A stretch of DNA of 64,000 nt from GCA-002733465 sp039969155 (GTDB taxonomy: Bacteria > Pseudomonadota > Gammaproteobacteria > Enterobacterales > Kangiellaceae), in assembly GCA_039969155.1 (NCBI GenBank), contig JBDVOJ010000099.1:17729-81728 (forward strand), in the 5' to 3' direction. A program made the translations under genes and the position numbers. This document shows positions 53,768 through 63,138 of the stretch, in pieces. Numbering within the stretch: the stretch's first letter is position 1; every line of letters starts with the position of its first letter. The notes under the pieces are model-generated. The model saw only the letters and a program-made list of their open reading frames with translations, was not told the origin of the DNA and did not search any database.

Positions 53768-54859
53768 ATGCCAAGACACACACGAGCAGTCATACATTTA
53801 GACCACATTCGGCATAATTATGAGCTAGTTAATCAGCTAGCTCCACAGTCTAAGAATATGGCCATCATCAAGGCTAATGCTTATGGGCATGGCATGATAG
53901 AAGTTGCAAACAGCCTAAGTCATCTAGCACCGGCCTTTGGTGTAGCGATCTTTGAAGAAGCCGTAACGCTTCGCGAAGCGGGTATAAATCAACCGATACT
54001 TATTTTACAAGGTATCAATCAGGCACAAGATTATCAAATCGCTGCTCAGTATGGGCTGTGGGTAACTTTGCATAATCTAGACCAGCTGCATACGCTTTTG
54101 GCGACACCTCTTAAGAATAAATTAAAAGTTTGGCTAAAGCTGGATACAGGGATGCATCGTTTAGGATTCAATCAAAACGATTTAGAAACAGTCATCAAGG
54201 AAGTCTTAAATTGTCCATGGGTTGACGATGAGTTTGTAGTCTCGTCGCATTATTCATGTGCTAGTCAATCAGATAATCGCGTTACTCAACAGCAATTTGA
54301 GCAATTTAATCAGATGGTGAAATTAATACCATTTAATGAAAATTTGCAAAAAAGCATTGCTAACTCTCCAGCGATTGTTGGTTTTCCAGAAAGCAATTTA
54401 GACTGGAATCGACCAGGAATTATGCTCTACGGGGTTGCAATGTTTGACGTCCCTCACAACAGTGATAAGTTGACTAAACCTGCCATGAGTTTTGAGTCGG
54501 AAGTGATAGCTATCAGAGAAATAAAAGCCGGTGAATCGGTCGGTTATGGCCAAAAGTGGGTCGCAACGGCCAACGCGACAATTGCCACGGTTGCAGTCGG
54601 ATACGCAGATGGCTATCCACGACATGCGGAGTCTGGGACTCCGGTTTTCATCAACGGCAAAATAGCGAAGCTAGTGGGTTGTGTATCAATGGATCTAATT
54701 ACGATTGATGTCAGCGATCATGACCAAGTAGCTATCGGGGATCGAGTTGAATTGTGGGGAGAGCAAATTCCAGTTTCGCTTGTTGCAAATCACGCCAATA
54801 CTATTGGATACGATTTAGTTTCTGGAGTAAGTGCGCGTGTACCTCGCGAATATCGGTAA
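53768..54859 (+). CDS. alr: Alanine racemase
   Basis: 363 residues, PLP-dependent; makes D-alanine for peptidoglycan. Fold type III barrel: the PLP lysine is Lys35 in IIKANAYGHGM, LKLDTGMHRLGF follows, and the second catalytic Tyr is in SVGYGQKW. CVSMDLITIDVSD and SGVSARVPREYR close the protein. Broad-specificity racemases are an alternative, but length and motifs fit Alr. Confidence 0.95.
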   Translation: MPRHTRAVIHLDHIRHNYELVNQLAPQSKNMAIIKANAYGHGMIEVANSLSHLAPAFGVAIFEEAVTLREAGINQPILILQGINQAQDYQIAAQYGLWVTLHNLDQLHTLLATPLKNKLKVWLKLDTGMHRLGFNQNDLETVIKEVLNCPWVDDEFVVSSHYSCASQSDNRVTQQQFEQFNQMVKLIPFNENLQKSIANSPAIVGFPESNLDWNRPGIMLYGVAMFDVPHNSDKLTKPAMSFESEVIAIREIKAGESVGYGQKWVATANATIATVAVGYADGYPRHAESGTPVFINGKIAKLVGCVSMDLITIDVSDHDQVAIGDRVELWGEQIPVSLVANHANTIGYDLVSGVSARVPREYR

Positions 54860-54887
54860 CCCTATTCCTGCAGCATCGAGGTATTTT

Positions 54888-54923
54888 ATGTCTGACATCG
54901 GTCTGCAAAGAATAGCGCAATGA
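54888..54923 (+). CDS. Candidate 11-residue leader peptide coupled to the DMT transporter
   Basis: ATG at 54888 encodes MSDIGLQRIAQ, preceded by a good RBS (GAGGT, 6 nt upstream). Its TGA (54921-54923) overlaps the ATG of the transporter (54920-54922) as ATGA. The transporter has only a weak RBS, so ribosomes finishing this peptide could be needed to start it. Peptide sequence suggests no amino-acid sensing run. Confidence 0.4.
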   Translation: MSDIGLQRIAQ

Positions 54924-55804
54924 CTTTGAAACAATATTTTACGGGACGAGCAGATATTAAGCTGTTAATGATCGCACTGATTGCGATACTTCTAATGAGC
55001 ATTGTGCCTGTATTAATTAAGTGGATCAGTGCTAACGAAGTGACAATTGGGGTTGTTAGACTAGCGGTAGCTACTATAGGAATTGGTTTGATACTTCTTC
55101 TCAAGCGAAGTTCAATTTTAATAAACCGCGTCCAGTTTTGCTGGCTTTTAGCTCTCGGCTTAGTATTTGCCACCCACTGGTATTTGTATTTTTTAAGTAT
55201 CAAACTAACCGACGCGTCTCTCGCAGCTATTGGGGTGTCGACTTTTGGGATTCATCTGTTATTGCTCAGCGTAATCATCAAAAAGGAAAAATTCTCCAAA
55301 ATCGATTTTTCAGCTGTTTTACTTTGCATTATAGGAATAGCCATAACCGCACCAAGCTTCGAGTTAGAGAAGCAAAAATGGTTAGGTTTTGCAATTTCGG
55401 TTGCTAGTGGTTTTTTGTACGCTTGCTTACCTTTGATCAACCGTCAGGTATCTGGCGTTCGAACACAAGTTAGAGCTTTTGCCCAGTTTGGATTTGCATT
55501 AATTTTCTTTTTAATGTTTTTGCCATTTGCAGATTTCAATATGCAGCCCCAAGATTGGCAGGGGTTATTGGTGCTGGGAATACTTAGTACACTAATAGCC
55601 CATACGCTGTGGATTAAAGCGAGTACCGAGCTGCCTGCCAATCTAACCGCTGTTGTGTATTACGGCTACGTACCGATTAGTCTTATTCTGAGTTATATTT
55701 TGCTGAATGAGGAAATCACATTGACAAAAATAGTTGGTGCTGGACTCATCATTGTTGCAAACATTATAACCATTTTCTTTCATCAAACCGCTAAGCCAAA
55801 ATAA
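54920..55804 (+). CDS. DMT-superfamily (EamA) transporter
   Basis: 294 residues with ten hydrophobic helices in two five-helix halves (the EamA repeat), e.g. LLMIALIAILLMSIVPVLIKW at the start and VGAGLIIVANIITIFF at the end. Helix 1-2 motif LIKWISANEVTIGVVRLA and the second-half LILSYILLNEEITLTKIVGA are typical. Exports or imports metabolites; substrate unknown. 60 bp after alr and overlapping a leader ORF. Confidence 0.88.
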   Translation: MTLKQYFTGRADIKLLMIALIAILLMSIVPVLIKWISANEVTIGVVRLAVATIGIGLILLLKRSSILINRVQFCWLLALGLVFATHWYLYFLSIKLTDASLAAIGVSTFGIHLLLLSVIIKKEKFSKIDFSAVLLCIIGIAITAPSFELEKQKWLGFAISVASGFLYACLPLINRQVSGVRTQVRAFAQFGFALIFFLMFLPFADFNMQPQDWQGLLVLGILSTLIAHTLWIKASTELPANLTAVVYYGYVPISLILSYILLNEEITLTKIVGAGLIIVANIITIFFHQTAKPK

Positions 55805-55893
55805 ATACTATCTCATTTGGAGATTGAAAATTTAACAGTTGAATTTTTATATTGGTGCTATAGTTAATAGGTGTATTACAAATTAAAGCAAGT

Positions 55894-58545
55894 TTGCGCC
55901 CTAACTCCTTGAATCAAAAAGCCAAAAACACTTCTGAACTTGTTAAAGAGTTACAGGAAATCAAGCAGAAAAACGCTGATTTAGAGCGCGTCGTACAGTA
56001 CTATGCCGACACTAAAAAACTTCAAAAAGCGCTATTTGACATCGTTGAAATAGCAAACTCTAGCCAAACACTCGATGCTTTCTACAAAGCGCTACATAAA
56101 ATCGTCTCTAGTTTGATACCTGCTAAGAACTTTTTCATTATGCTGCATCATGCCGAAAATGGACATGTGAGCTTTCCGTATTATGTGGATGAAGATGACG
56201 ACGAACAAAGCGAAGATGACCCTTTGCATAATCCCAATGCAATGATACCGGCTACCAAAATAGATGGCTCGCCTACAATGAAGGTCATTCAAACAGGAAA
56301 GTTACTTCATCTCAGTAAACAAGAAATGCTCAAGACTTCTATGGTTGGTAAAGCTCCCGAAGATTGGATTGGAGTTCCTTTGATCTTGGAAGAGCAGCTA
56401 CTCGGAGCGGTGGTTGTTCAGAGCTATGAGGATGGATTTCGATACCATAAGAAATACGAAAACTTGCTTAAGTATGTATCTCAGCACATTGCCGCGGCAC
56501 TGAGACGTAAGCAAGACGCTGAATCTTTGAAACAAGCACATCAAAAACTACAAGAATACAACAGTGAACTTGAAGAGAGAGTTGCTGGCAGAACAGAGCA
56601 ATTAAAAAGCATTAATAAAACCCTTGCCAACGAAGTTAAAGTCAGAAGAAGAGGGGAAAAAGTTCAAAAGGCGTTGTTTAATATCGCCGACCTTGTGAAC
56701 ACAGCTGATAGTATCGATGGATTGTTTGCAGGAGTACACCAGAGTATCTCTGAATTAATGTACGCTGAAAATGCTTTTGTCGCTACCTTGGCAGAAGATA
56801 AAGTCACCTTAGAGTTTCCTTATTTCGTCGATAAACACGATGATAGGCCTGGTTTAATAAGATTGGATTCTAATACACCCGAGCAACAAAAATCAGCTAC
56901 CACGAGAATATTGCAAAGTGGAGAAGCAATTTTATTTAACCTATCTGAAAACCCCGATGTCACTCAAACAGGACCATCAGCGGTATCTTGGTTAGGTGTT
57001 CCACTTAAAGACAAGTCCAAAACTTTTGGCGTATTAGTGGTTCAAAGCTACGATCCCAAACATATCTACTCGACTCAAGAACGACTTGTATTAGAAACGA
57101 TTGCTCACCAAGTTTCATCAGCAATCCTCAGGAAAAAAGACTCAGATGCGTTAGTTCAAGCACATGAGAGTCTAGAACGACGAGTAAAAGAACGTACCTC
57201 GGTATTAGAACGAACTATTATCAAACGTCGAAAAATAGAAAAGAAGCTTGAGTATGAATCATTGCATGACTCTCTCACTGAACTTCCTAATCGTAAATTT
57301 TTATTGGAAGAACTGGCCGAAGTGCTTAAAAACAAAGCGACCAAAAATGATTGTGATCTGGCGCTACTCTTTTTAGATCTCGACCGTTTTAAAATTATCA
57401 ATGATAGTTTAGGGCATCATATTGGCGATCTATTTTTAGTAGAAGTTTCGAAGCGGTTAAGTCGATGTATGCGAGAGCATGACGTGGTGGTTCGATTAGG
57501 AGGAGATGAGTTCTGTATCTTAATGCATGATGTTGATTCGATACAGATAGCGATTAGGTTGGCAGAGCGAGTGCTAAGAGCGCTAAGAGAACCAGTGGAA
57601 GTCGAACAGCATTCCCTAATTACCAGTGCGAGTATTGGAGTGAGGCTGGTAAAAATTGGTGAAGATACTGCCGACAAAGTTATTGGCGATGCTGATGCCG
57701 CCATGTATCAAGCCAAACATGATGGCAAAGATCGATACTGTCTATTTGACGCCAATATTAAAAAAATAGTCTCGAAACGACTAAAGATAGAACAAGATCT
57801 TAGGCTCGCTATTGGTACTGAACAAATCAGCCTTTTTTACCAGCCTATTGTCGATCTATTTGATAGTCAAGTGATTGGACTCGAAGCGCTCATTCGATGG
57901 CAACATCCGGAGTTGGGATTTATCAGTCCCGCAGAGTTTATTCCTATTGCTGAAGAAACTGGCTTGATCCAGGAACTTGGAGAGTCTGTTGTTGAGATGT
58001 CTTGTAAAGCGCTGAATGAATTTTCAAAAGTTGAAGAATTAAGCCACCTTTATGTCAATATCAATATTTCTGCGATGCAGATCTTATCTAGAACACTGGA
58101 TGAGTTTATTCGAAAACAAATTGCGACCTACAATGTCGATACTAGTAAGCTGAATGCTGAAATTACTGAAAGCATCTTAGTTGAAGATTTCAATGCCGCG
58201 ATTCAATTTGTTCAAGAGTTGAAATCCATTGGCATGAAGGTTTTACTCGATGATTTTGGAACTGGCTACTCGTCACTTAGTTACTTGCATCAATTTCCAT
58301 TTGATATTATTAAACTTGATCAATCATTCATTCAGTCCACGGCCGAAAATGAAAAAATGGTCGGTCTCATTGAGTCCATTGGTTTTCTTGTAGCGAGTTT
58401 AGGAATGCAAATAGTGGTTGAGGGGATTGAGACAGAGTCACAAAGCGCGATTGCACAAAACCTTAATTGTCATTTTGGGCAAGGGTACTTATATGCCAAA
58501 CCCATGCCCAAAGAAGAATTACGCGAATTTATCATGAAAGGGTAG
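55894..58545 (+). CDS. Dual-GAF GGDEF-EAL cyclic di-GMP enzyme
   Basis: 883 residues. Start TTG at 55894 (no ATG available; a TTG at 55909 is an alternative). Two tandem units, each a GAF-like domain plus a coiled coil (about 44-205 plus 205-245, and 255-415 plus 415-445), share matching motifs such as KALFDI/KALFNI, FPYYVD/FPYFVD and WIGVPL/WLGVPL. The GGDEF domain has an intact VRLGGDEF and an upstream RxxD inhibitory site (REHD). The EAL domain has GLEALIRWQHPEL, DDFGTGYSSLSYL and QGYLYAKPM. Both activities look intact. No membrane segment, so a cytosolic sensor. The signal is unknown. Confidence 0.93.
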   Translation: MRPNSLNQKAKNTSELVKELQEIKQKNADLERVVQYYADTKKLQKALFDIVEIANSSQTLDAFYKALHKIVSSLIPAKNFFIMLHHAENGHVSFPYYVDEDDDEQSEDDPLHNPNAMIPATKIDGSPTMKVIQTGKLLHLSKQEMLKTSMVGKAPEDWIGVPLILEEQLLGAVVVQSYEDGFRYHKKYENLLKYVSQHIAAALRRKQDAESLKQAHQKLQEYNSELEERVAGRTEQLKSINKTLANEVKVRRRGEKVQKALFNIADLVNTADSIDGLFAGVHQSISELMYAENAFVATLAEDKVTLEFPYFVDKHDDRPGLIRLDSNTPEQQKSATTRILQSGEAILFNLSENPDVTQTGPSAVSWLGVPLKDKSKTFGVLVVQSYDPKHIYSTQERLVLETIAHQVSSAILRKKDSDALVQAHESLERRVKERTSVLERTIIKRRKIEKKLEYESLHDSLTELPNRKFLLEELAEVLKNKATKNDCDLALLFLDLDRFKIINDSLGHHIGDLFLVEVSKRLSRCMREHDVVVRLGGDEFCILMHDVDSIQIAIRLAERVLRALREPVEVEQHSLITSASIGVRLVKIGEDTADKVIGDADAAMYQAKHDGKDRYCLFDANIKKIVSKRLKIEQDLRLAIGTEQISLFYQPIVDLFDSQVIGLEALIRWQHPELGFISPAEFIPIAEETGLIQELGESVVEMSCKALNEFSKVEELSHLYVNINISAMQILSRTLDEFIRKQIATYNVDTSKLNAEITESILVEDFNAAIQFVQELKSIGMKVLLDDFGTGYSSLSYLHQFPFDIIKLDQSFIQSTAENEKMVGLIESIGFLVASLGMQIVVEGIETESQSAIAQNLNCHFGQGYLYAKPMPKEELREFIMKG

Positions 58546-58568
58546 TGAGCCATTCAAATAGCATAAAA

Positions 58569-59222
58569 CTAGTCGACTCTGGTTGCCAGTGTATCATGGT
58601 GTGACACAATCAACTCGCGTAAATATAATCCAATATCATCCCTAGATTTGAAGCCTGCTTTAACCGCTGCTTTGCTAAACACCTCTGGATTCAGATCAGG
58701 CATACTCGCAAATGCAAGCATGTCTGGGTAATAACCAATGGTGAAACTATCGACATCGCTACCAAATGTGGTTCTAAAGATTATATTGGCATTTCGTTTA
58801 GTGGCAGTTAGATAGCTATTTTCCATGGCTCTTTGTTTCAAAAGCTCCGCGTCTTTACCGTGCTTTGCATGAAACATTTCAATATGAAACAGACCACTCT
58901 TCTCGCCTAATTCCTTGAGCTGTTGCCAACTGGCTTTTGAGCTCGCGAGAAATGTATGCTGAAAGTCCGCGTGCTGACCAAAATCGGTTGCATTTAGTGG
59001 CTGACTCCCTGAGGGCTCTAGCAGCATCAAGTCCCAATGGTCGCCTTGGCTGTGCCTCATAATAGTCACTTGATTATGACTCTTAGCTTTATATTCTTTT
59101 GATTTTTCAATTAAATCACTGAGTAGACCTGGCGCAGCCCTGAGCAAAGTAACGCGAAAACTCTCTTGGGCATTAGCAATAGGAGCGCTTAGCAATAAGA
59201 TAACGAGCATTAATGATTTCAT
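58569..59222 (-). CDS. Predicted secreted protein of unknown function
   Basis: 217 residues. Signal peptide MKSLMLVILLLSAPIANA, then a soluble domain. ATG start at 59222. Internal segments (FRVTLLRAAPGLLSDLIEKSKEY and IFRTTFGSDVDSFTIGYYPDMLAF) recall ferredoxin-like dimeric alpha/beta-barrel folds, but I cannot assign a family. Convergent with the GGDEF-EAL gene and divergent from the pqi operon. No catalytic motif. Confidence 0.75.
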   Translation of the reverse strand: MKSLMLVILLLSAPIANAQESFRVTLLRAAPGLLSDLIEKSKEYKAKSHNQVTIMRHSQGDHWDLMLLEPSGSQPLNATDFGQHADFQHTFLASSKASWQQLKELGEKSGLFHIEMFHAKHGKDAELLKQRAMENSYLTATKRNANIIFRTTFGSDVDSFTIGYYPDMLAFASMPDLNPEVFSKAAVKAGFKSRDDIGLYLRELIVSHHDTLATRVD

Positions 59223-59365
59223 AACTAATATCCTTTTTATAATATTTGTAGTTGAACGTCATTCCCTTCAGCTCAATCCACACTTTGAAGTAATCTAATA
59301 GTTGTTCAAAAAGTATGTTGGATGCTTTCTAACAACTTCACTGTTTCGATGATAACACGCAACTG

Positions 59366-59409
59366 AGTTATTTGTAGGCAATTCAAATTTCCAGTGTTAG
59401 TTATTTGTA
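59366..59409 (+). promoter_or_regulatory. Direct repeat upstream of the pqi operon
   Basis: AGTTATTTGTA occurs at 59366-59376 and 59399-59409, offset 33 bp (about three helical turns), 68-111 bp before the first pqi gene. Candidate binding sites for a regulator of this operon; unidentified. Confidence 0.35.
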
Positions 59410-59476
59410 AACTTGCCAAAATTCTAATATCCTGTGTTCTCATTCGGTCTGTATCCCATGCTTGGAATAATATCCC

Positions 59477-60103
59477 GTGCGAGTCCATAGTCAATTAGCT
59501 TGTAAAGAATGTGACTTACTGGTTTCAGTTCCAGAACTTGATCATGGCAAAAAAGCCGTATGCCCTAGGTGTGATTTTGTTTTAACTCGTTATCATCATT
59601 TTGCTCGAAGTCGGTTATTTGCTTTTTCTACTTCATCGATCATATTTATGTGCTTAACATTAGCATTTCCATTCTTAACATTTAATTCACAGGGAAGAGA
59701 GAAGACTGTCTATTTTATCGATAGTTTATTTAGTCTAGGAGACGGCACCTACATCGGAGTTGTCTTTTTCCTAGTATTGACAACATTACTAATACCGATG
59801 CTTATTTTATTGGGGCTCAATTACGTCCTGATATCTTCAAATTTCAGACGGCCTTTTCCTTTTGCTCGAATAGTTTTAAAGATTGTTTTTCATCTTCAAC
59901 ACTGGAACATGGCGGAAATTTTCTTACTTGGGATTTTGGTGAGCATGGTTAAAATTACATCGCTGGCAAAAGTGGATTTCGGTTGGTCATTTCTAGCATT
60001 CATTCTTTATATTGTGGCAATGGCAACCACACGAGTCTATTTAGATAAGCTACAAATGTGGAGACTGATTTCCCCGCAGTATTCCGAAGCTAAGCATTCA
60101 TAG
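59477..60103 (+). CDS. pqiA: Paraquat-inducible protein A, first half (PqiA/LetA domain)
   Basis: 208 residues. GTG start. A rubredoxin-like zinc motif, CKECD ... CPRCD (about 9-12 and 30-33), is followed by four hydrophobic helices. PqiA is the inner-membrane partner of the MCE protein PqiB in envelope lipid transport. E. coli PqiA and LetA are single ~420-residue chains with two such domains; here the two domains are separate genes (208 and 214 residues), as in many Pseudomonas-like genomes. The TAG stop overlaps the next gene start (TAGTG). Confidence 0.87.
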   Translation: MRVHSQLACKECDLLVSVPELDHGKKAVCPRCDFVLTRYHHFARSRLFAFSTSSIIFMCLTLAFPFLTFNSQGREKTVYFIDSLFSLGDGTYIGVVFFLVLTTLLIPMLILLGLNYVLISSNFRRPFPFARIVLKIVFHLQHWNMAEIFLLGILVSMVKITSLAKVDFGWSFLAFILYIVAMATTRVYLDKLQMWRLISPQYSEAKHS

Positions 60104-60747
60104 TGGAGTTTATGGACATTCATTTGCCAGCTAATAACACCGCGAGCTCCATTCAAATGAATGGCTGTACCACTTGTTTGGAACTATGCCCTTCGCATTA
60201 CAAGCACTGTCATATTTGCGGGTCTAAGATTAAGCCACTAGGTTCTAGTGAACTTCAAACCACAATTGCTTGGTTAATTACCTCAGCACTATTATATATT
60301 CCGTCGAACCTTTATCCTATTATGTACACAACCTATTTGGGCGAGGTGACTGAGAGCACCATTTTAGGCGGAGTCGTCACCCTATGGGAACTAGGTTCTT
60401 ATCCGATAGCGCTGGTTATTTTTATCGCGAGTGTTTTGGTTCCTGTGGTCAAACTGTTAGCCCTAGCATGGTTGTGTTATTCCATCGTTACTGGACGAAT
60501 AGTCTATTTTAAGAACAATCATAAAATGTTTAGACTAACCGTTTTTATCGGTCGCTGGTCAATGGTCGATATTTTTGTTGTCGCTGTGTTAGTCGCGATG
60601 ATTCAAATGGGCAATATAATGAACATATTGCCGGGAGAAGCGACTATCGCATTTGCCACCATGGTTATTACAACCATGTTAGCTGCACACTACTTTGACC
60701 CCAGACTAATTTGGTTAAATCAGAAAGGAACCAGCAACCATGTCTAA
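60103..60747 (+). CDS. pqiA: Paraquat-inducible protein A, second half
   Basis: 214 residues from the GTG at 60103 (an ATG at 60112 is possible). A second zinc motif, CTTCLELC ... CHICG, precedes helices including LYIPSNLYPIMYTTYLGE, LGGVVTLWELGSYPIALVIF and IGRWSMVDIFVVAVLVAMIQMG, the PqiA motifs. Together with the first half it rebuilds the two-domain transporter. The stop overlaps pqiB by 8 bases. Confidence 0.87.
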   Translation: MEFMDIHLPANNTASSIQMNGCTTCLELCPSHYKHCHICGSKIKPLGSSELQTTIAWLITSALLYIPSNLYPIMYTTYLGEVTESTILGGVVTLWELGSYPIALVIFIASVLVPVVKLLALAWLCYSIVTGRIVYFKNNHKMFRLTVFIGRWSMVDIFVVAVLVAMIQMGNIMNILPGEATIAFATMVITTMLAAHYFDPRLIWLNQKGTSNHV

Positions 60748-62431
60748 TGAAAACTTGCCACCTAATGACGAGCAAGAACCCTTACGTGGGGCTTATAACA
60801 TTCAATCCGCTATGGTAAAACCTGTCCACAAAATATCAAAGGTATGGTTCATACCACTAGTTGCGCTGCTTATAGGAAGTTGGATGGTCTATCAAAACTG
60901 GGCCAATCAAGGACCTCTTATAACTATCTATTTTGAAACTGCAGAAGGGTTAGATATTGATACCACCAAAATTAAGCTGAGAGATATTACTATTGGTAAA
61001 GTGGTTGATTTGAAATTGAATGAACGCCTAGATGGAATTGAAATTACGGCTCGATTACAAAAAAATACCGATGAGCTTTTAAAAATAGACACTGAGTTCT
61101 GGGTGGTAAAACCACGTATTGGAAATGGTGGAGTGACAGGTCTTTCCACGTTACTTTCTGGTGCTTATATTGAGCTTTCACCTGGAGTAGATGAAGAAAC
61201 TAAATATGAGTTTGTTGGTCTTGAGAGTCCTCCCGTTACTCCGCTAGGAACTCCAGGCTTACACATTACATTAGATAGTGATAATCAGTCGGGATTACAT
61301 ATCGGCGACCCTATTATTTTTAGAGGGATTAATGTTGGGCGGGTTGAATATGTGCACTTTAATGTTGAAGAGCGTCGCGTTTATTACAATGCGTTTATAG
61401 AAAGTCCTTACGATAAATTAGTGACCACTAATACGCGATTTTGGCGGATAAACGGAATTGAGGTTGACCTATCGGCCGATGGTGTACAAATTCACTCTGG
61501 CACTTTCGAAACTTTTCTCGCGGGTGGAGTCGCATTTGATGTACCTGCAAACTTACCGAAAGGAGAGGTGGTTTCTAAGCGCGCGTATTATACTATCTAT
61601 GAAGACAAGAAAGATGTGCTGCTTAACCAATTTAAAAATGCGCAAGATTTCATTTTGTTATTCGGGCAATCCATTCGAGGTTTAAATCCTGGAGCTCCTG
61701 TGGAGTATAAAGGTGTGCGAATAGGGACAGTGATGAGAACCGATATTGATTATGATGAAATGGGTAATCTGCTAGATCAAGAAACTCGCATTCCTGTATT
61801 AATTCAAATCGAACCAGCTAGACTTGGACTTAAAGACTTGAAAGAAGAAACAATCGAGATACGCGAGAGAATGAACAAGATGATCGCTTCTGGACTACAT
61901 GGCTTTATTAGTTCTGGCAATTTATTAACAGGTAGTAAGTTCATAGAAATTCAGTATGTCGAGGATACTCATTCGAAAGAACAGTATTTTAGTGGTTATC
62001 AAGTCATTCCAACCGCAGCTAGTGAAATTGATAATCTACTGCAAAAACTAGACAACATTTTTGCAACTCTAGATCAACTTCCGTTGAATGATTTAGTCGG
62101 CAATGTCAGTGAGGCAATGAAAGAAATGAAAACGGCGATGGTTGATTTTAGCGCCGCCTCAACACAAGTTGATCAGTTCTTAGATAACTCCGAAGGTAAA
62201 GCCATGATTGCCAACGTTAATAAGACTCTGAGAAGTATCGAAGTGCTGGCTAAGGGGTTTTCAGAAGGCTCTAAGACTCATCAAGATATTAGCGCTATGC
62301 TGCAGTCGCTGGAAGGGGCATTAAAGGAACTAACACCGGTGCTATCTCAATTGAACCATCAACCAAATAGTCTACTTTTTGGTGGAGCAAAAGAAGCTGA
62401 TGTAGAACCAAGAGGAAAAGAAAATGATTAG
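60740..62431 (+). CDS. pqiB: MCE-domain lipid transport protein PqiB
   Basis: 563 residues. Start ATG after an AAAGGAA RBS. One N-terminal helix (VWFIPLVALLIGSWMVYQNW), then three MCE domains starting near PLITIYFETAEGL, HITLDSDNQSGL and FILLFGQSIRGL, and a C-terminal helical segment (ETLDQLPLNDLVG onward) that would form the tunnel. PqiB forms a hexameric tube from inner towards outer membrane. Overlaps pqiC by 8 bases. Confidence 0.94.
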   Translation: MSNENLPPNDEQEPLRGAYNIQSAMVKPVHKISKVWFIPLVALLIGSWMVYQNWANQGPLITIYFETAEGLDIDTTKIKLRDITIGKVVDLKLNERLDGIEITARLQKNTDELLKIDTEFWVVKPRIGNGGVTGLSTLLSGAYIELSPGVDEETKYEFVGLESPPVTPLGTPGLHITLDSDNQSGLHIGDPIIFRGINVGRVEYVHFNVEERRVYYNAFIESPYDKLVTTNTRFWRINGIEVDLSADGVQIHSGTFETFLAGGVAFDVPANLPKGEVVSKRAYYTIYEDKKDVLLNQFKNAQDFILLFGQSIRGLNPGAPVEYKGVRIGTVMRTDIDYDEMGNLLDQETRIPVLIQIEPARLGLKDLKEETIEIRERMNKMIASGLHGFISSGNLLTGSKFIEIQYVEDTHSKEQYFSGYQVIPTAASEIDNLLQKLDNIFATLDQLPLNDLVGNVSEAMKEMKTAMVDFSAASTQVDQFLDNSEGKAMIANVNKTLRSIEVLAKGFSEGSKTHQDISAMLQSLEGALKELTPVLSQLNHQPNSLLFGGAKEADVEPRGKEND

Positions 62432-63029
62432 ATTTATGATGTGGAGCGTGGTTTTTATTTTTATTGCTGGGTGCGGCTCACCTGCGATTAAAACGCATTT
62501 TTATACTCTGAGTAAGCAGGCGGTAAAAACTCAATTAATTGATAGTCAGCAGGCCTCAAATTTAATTGTTATAGAAAACATTCATTTAGCTGATTATTTA
62601 AGACAGTCAGGAATCGTCGTAAAAGAGTCGGGAAGTCGCTTACAAATATCTTCCAACCATCGTTGGGCAGAAAGTTTAGATGGCGCTCTTTCAAGAAGCT
62701 TAAGAAGTGAAATGGAATCTAAGTTGGATAATCATCGAATTGAGTTAGTTAATAGCCGATGGCAGGCTTTAGCGAAATTCACCATTAAACTAGAGATAGC
62801 CCAATTTGAGGTTGATAATTTGAATGGCAACGCAGTTCATTCAGGGCGATATTGGATCCTTAATGATAAAGGAGTATTGATCGGTCAAAGACGATTCAAT
62901 CTTACTTTAATCCTAAATAATAACGGCTTTGAACATGCTGTAAAACAACTGCAAAACTCTGTAATTCAGCTAGCGGAACTTCTCAGTAAAGATATTCTTC
63001 AACTGGAACAGCTATCGTTGAACGAATAA
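62424..63029 (+). CDS. pqiC: PqiC outer-membrane lipoprotein (DUF330/ABC-type transport auxiliary lipoprotein)
   Basis: 201 residues. Signal with lipobox IAGC (Cys about 17), then FYTLS, the opening motif of the PqiC/YmbA family. RBS AGAGGA. PqiC is anchored in the outer membrane and docks with PqiB. Last gene of the four-gene operon. Confidence 0.9.
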   Translation: MIRFMMWSVVFIFIAGCGSPAIKTHFYTLSKQAVKTQLIDSQQASNLIVIENIHLADYLRQSGIVVKESGSRLQISSNHRWAESLDGALSRSLRSEMESKLDNHRIELVNSRWQALAKFTIKLEIAQFEVDNLNGNAVHSGRYWILNDKGVLIGQRRFNLTLILNNNGFEHAVKQLQNSVIQLAELLSKDILQLEQLSLNE

Positions 63030-63066
63030 GTTTGTTGTTTTAATTAATAGTTATTTAAAACTCCCG

Positions 63067-63080
63067 CTGATCCAGATCAA
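63067..63080. promoter_or_regulatory. FNR/ANR-like palindrome upstream of the acyl-CoA dehydrogenase gene
   Basis: CTGATCCAGATCAA matches the FNR consensus TTGATNNNNATCAA at all but the first base, 59 bp before the ATG at 63139. A possible oxygen-responsive site; a chance match cannot be excluded. Confidence 0.35.
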
Positions 63081-63138
63081 ACCGGTTAGTTCGCGCTCAG
63101 GCTATTCTTAGGTCTTTTGATTTATTAGGAATAGTAAA

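Noticed and set aside
59477..60747. PqiA broken by a frameshift into two genes
   Set aside because: Each half is a complete domain with its own zinc motif and start, overlapping as TAGTG; split forms are common in related bacteria.
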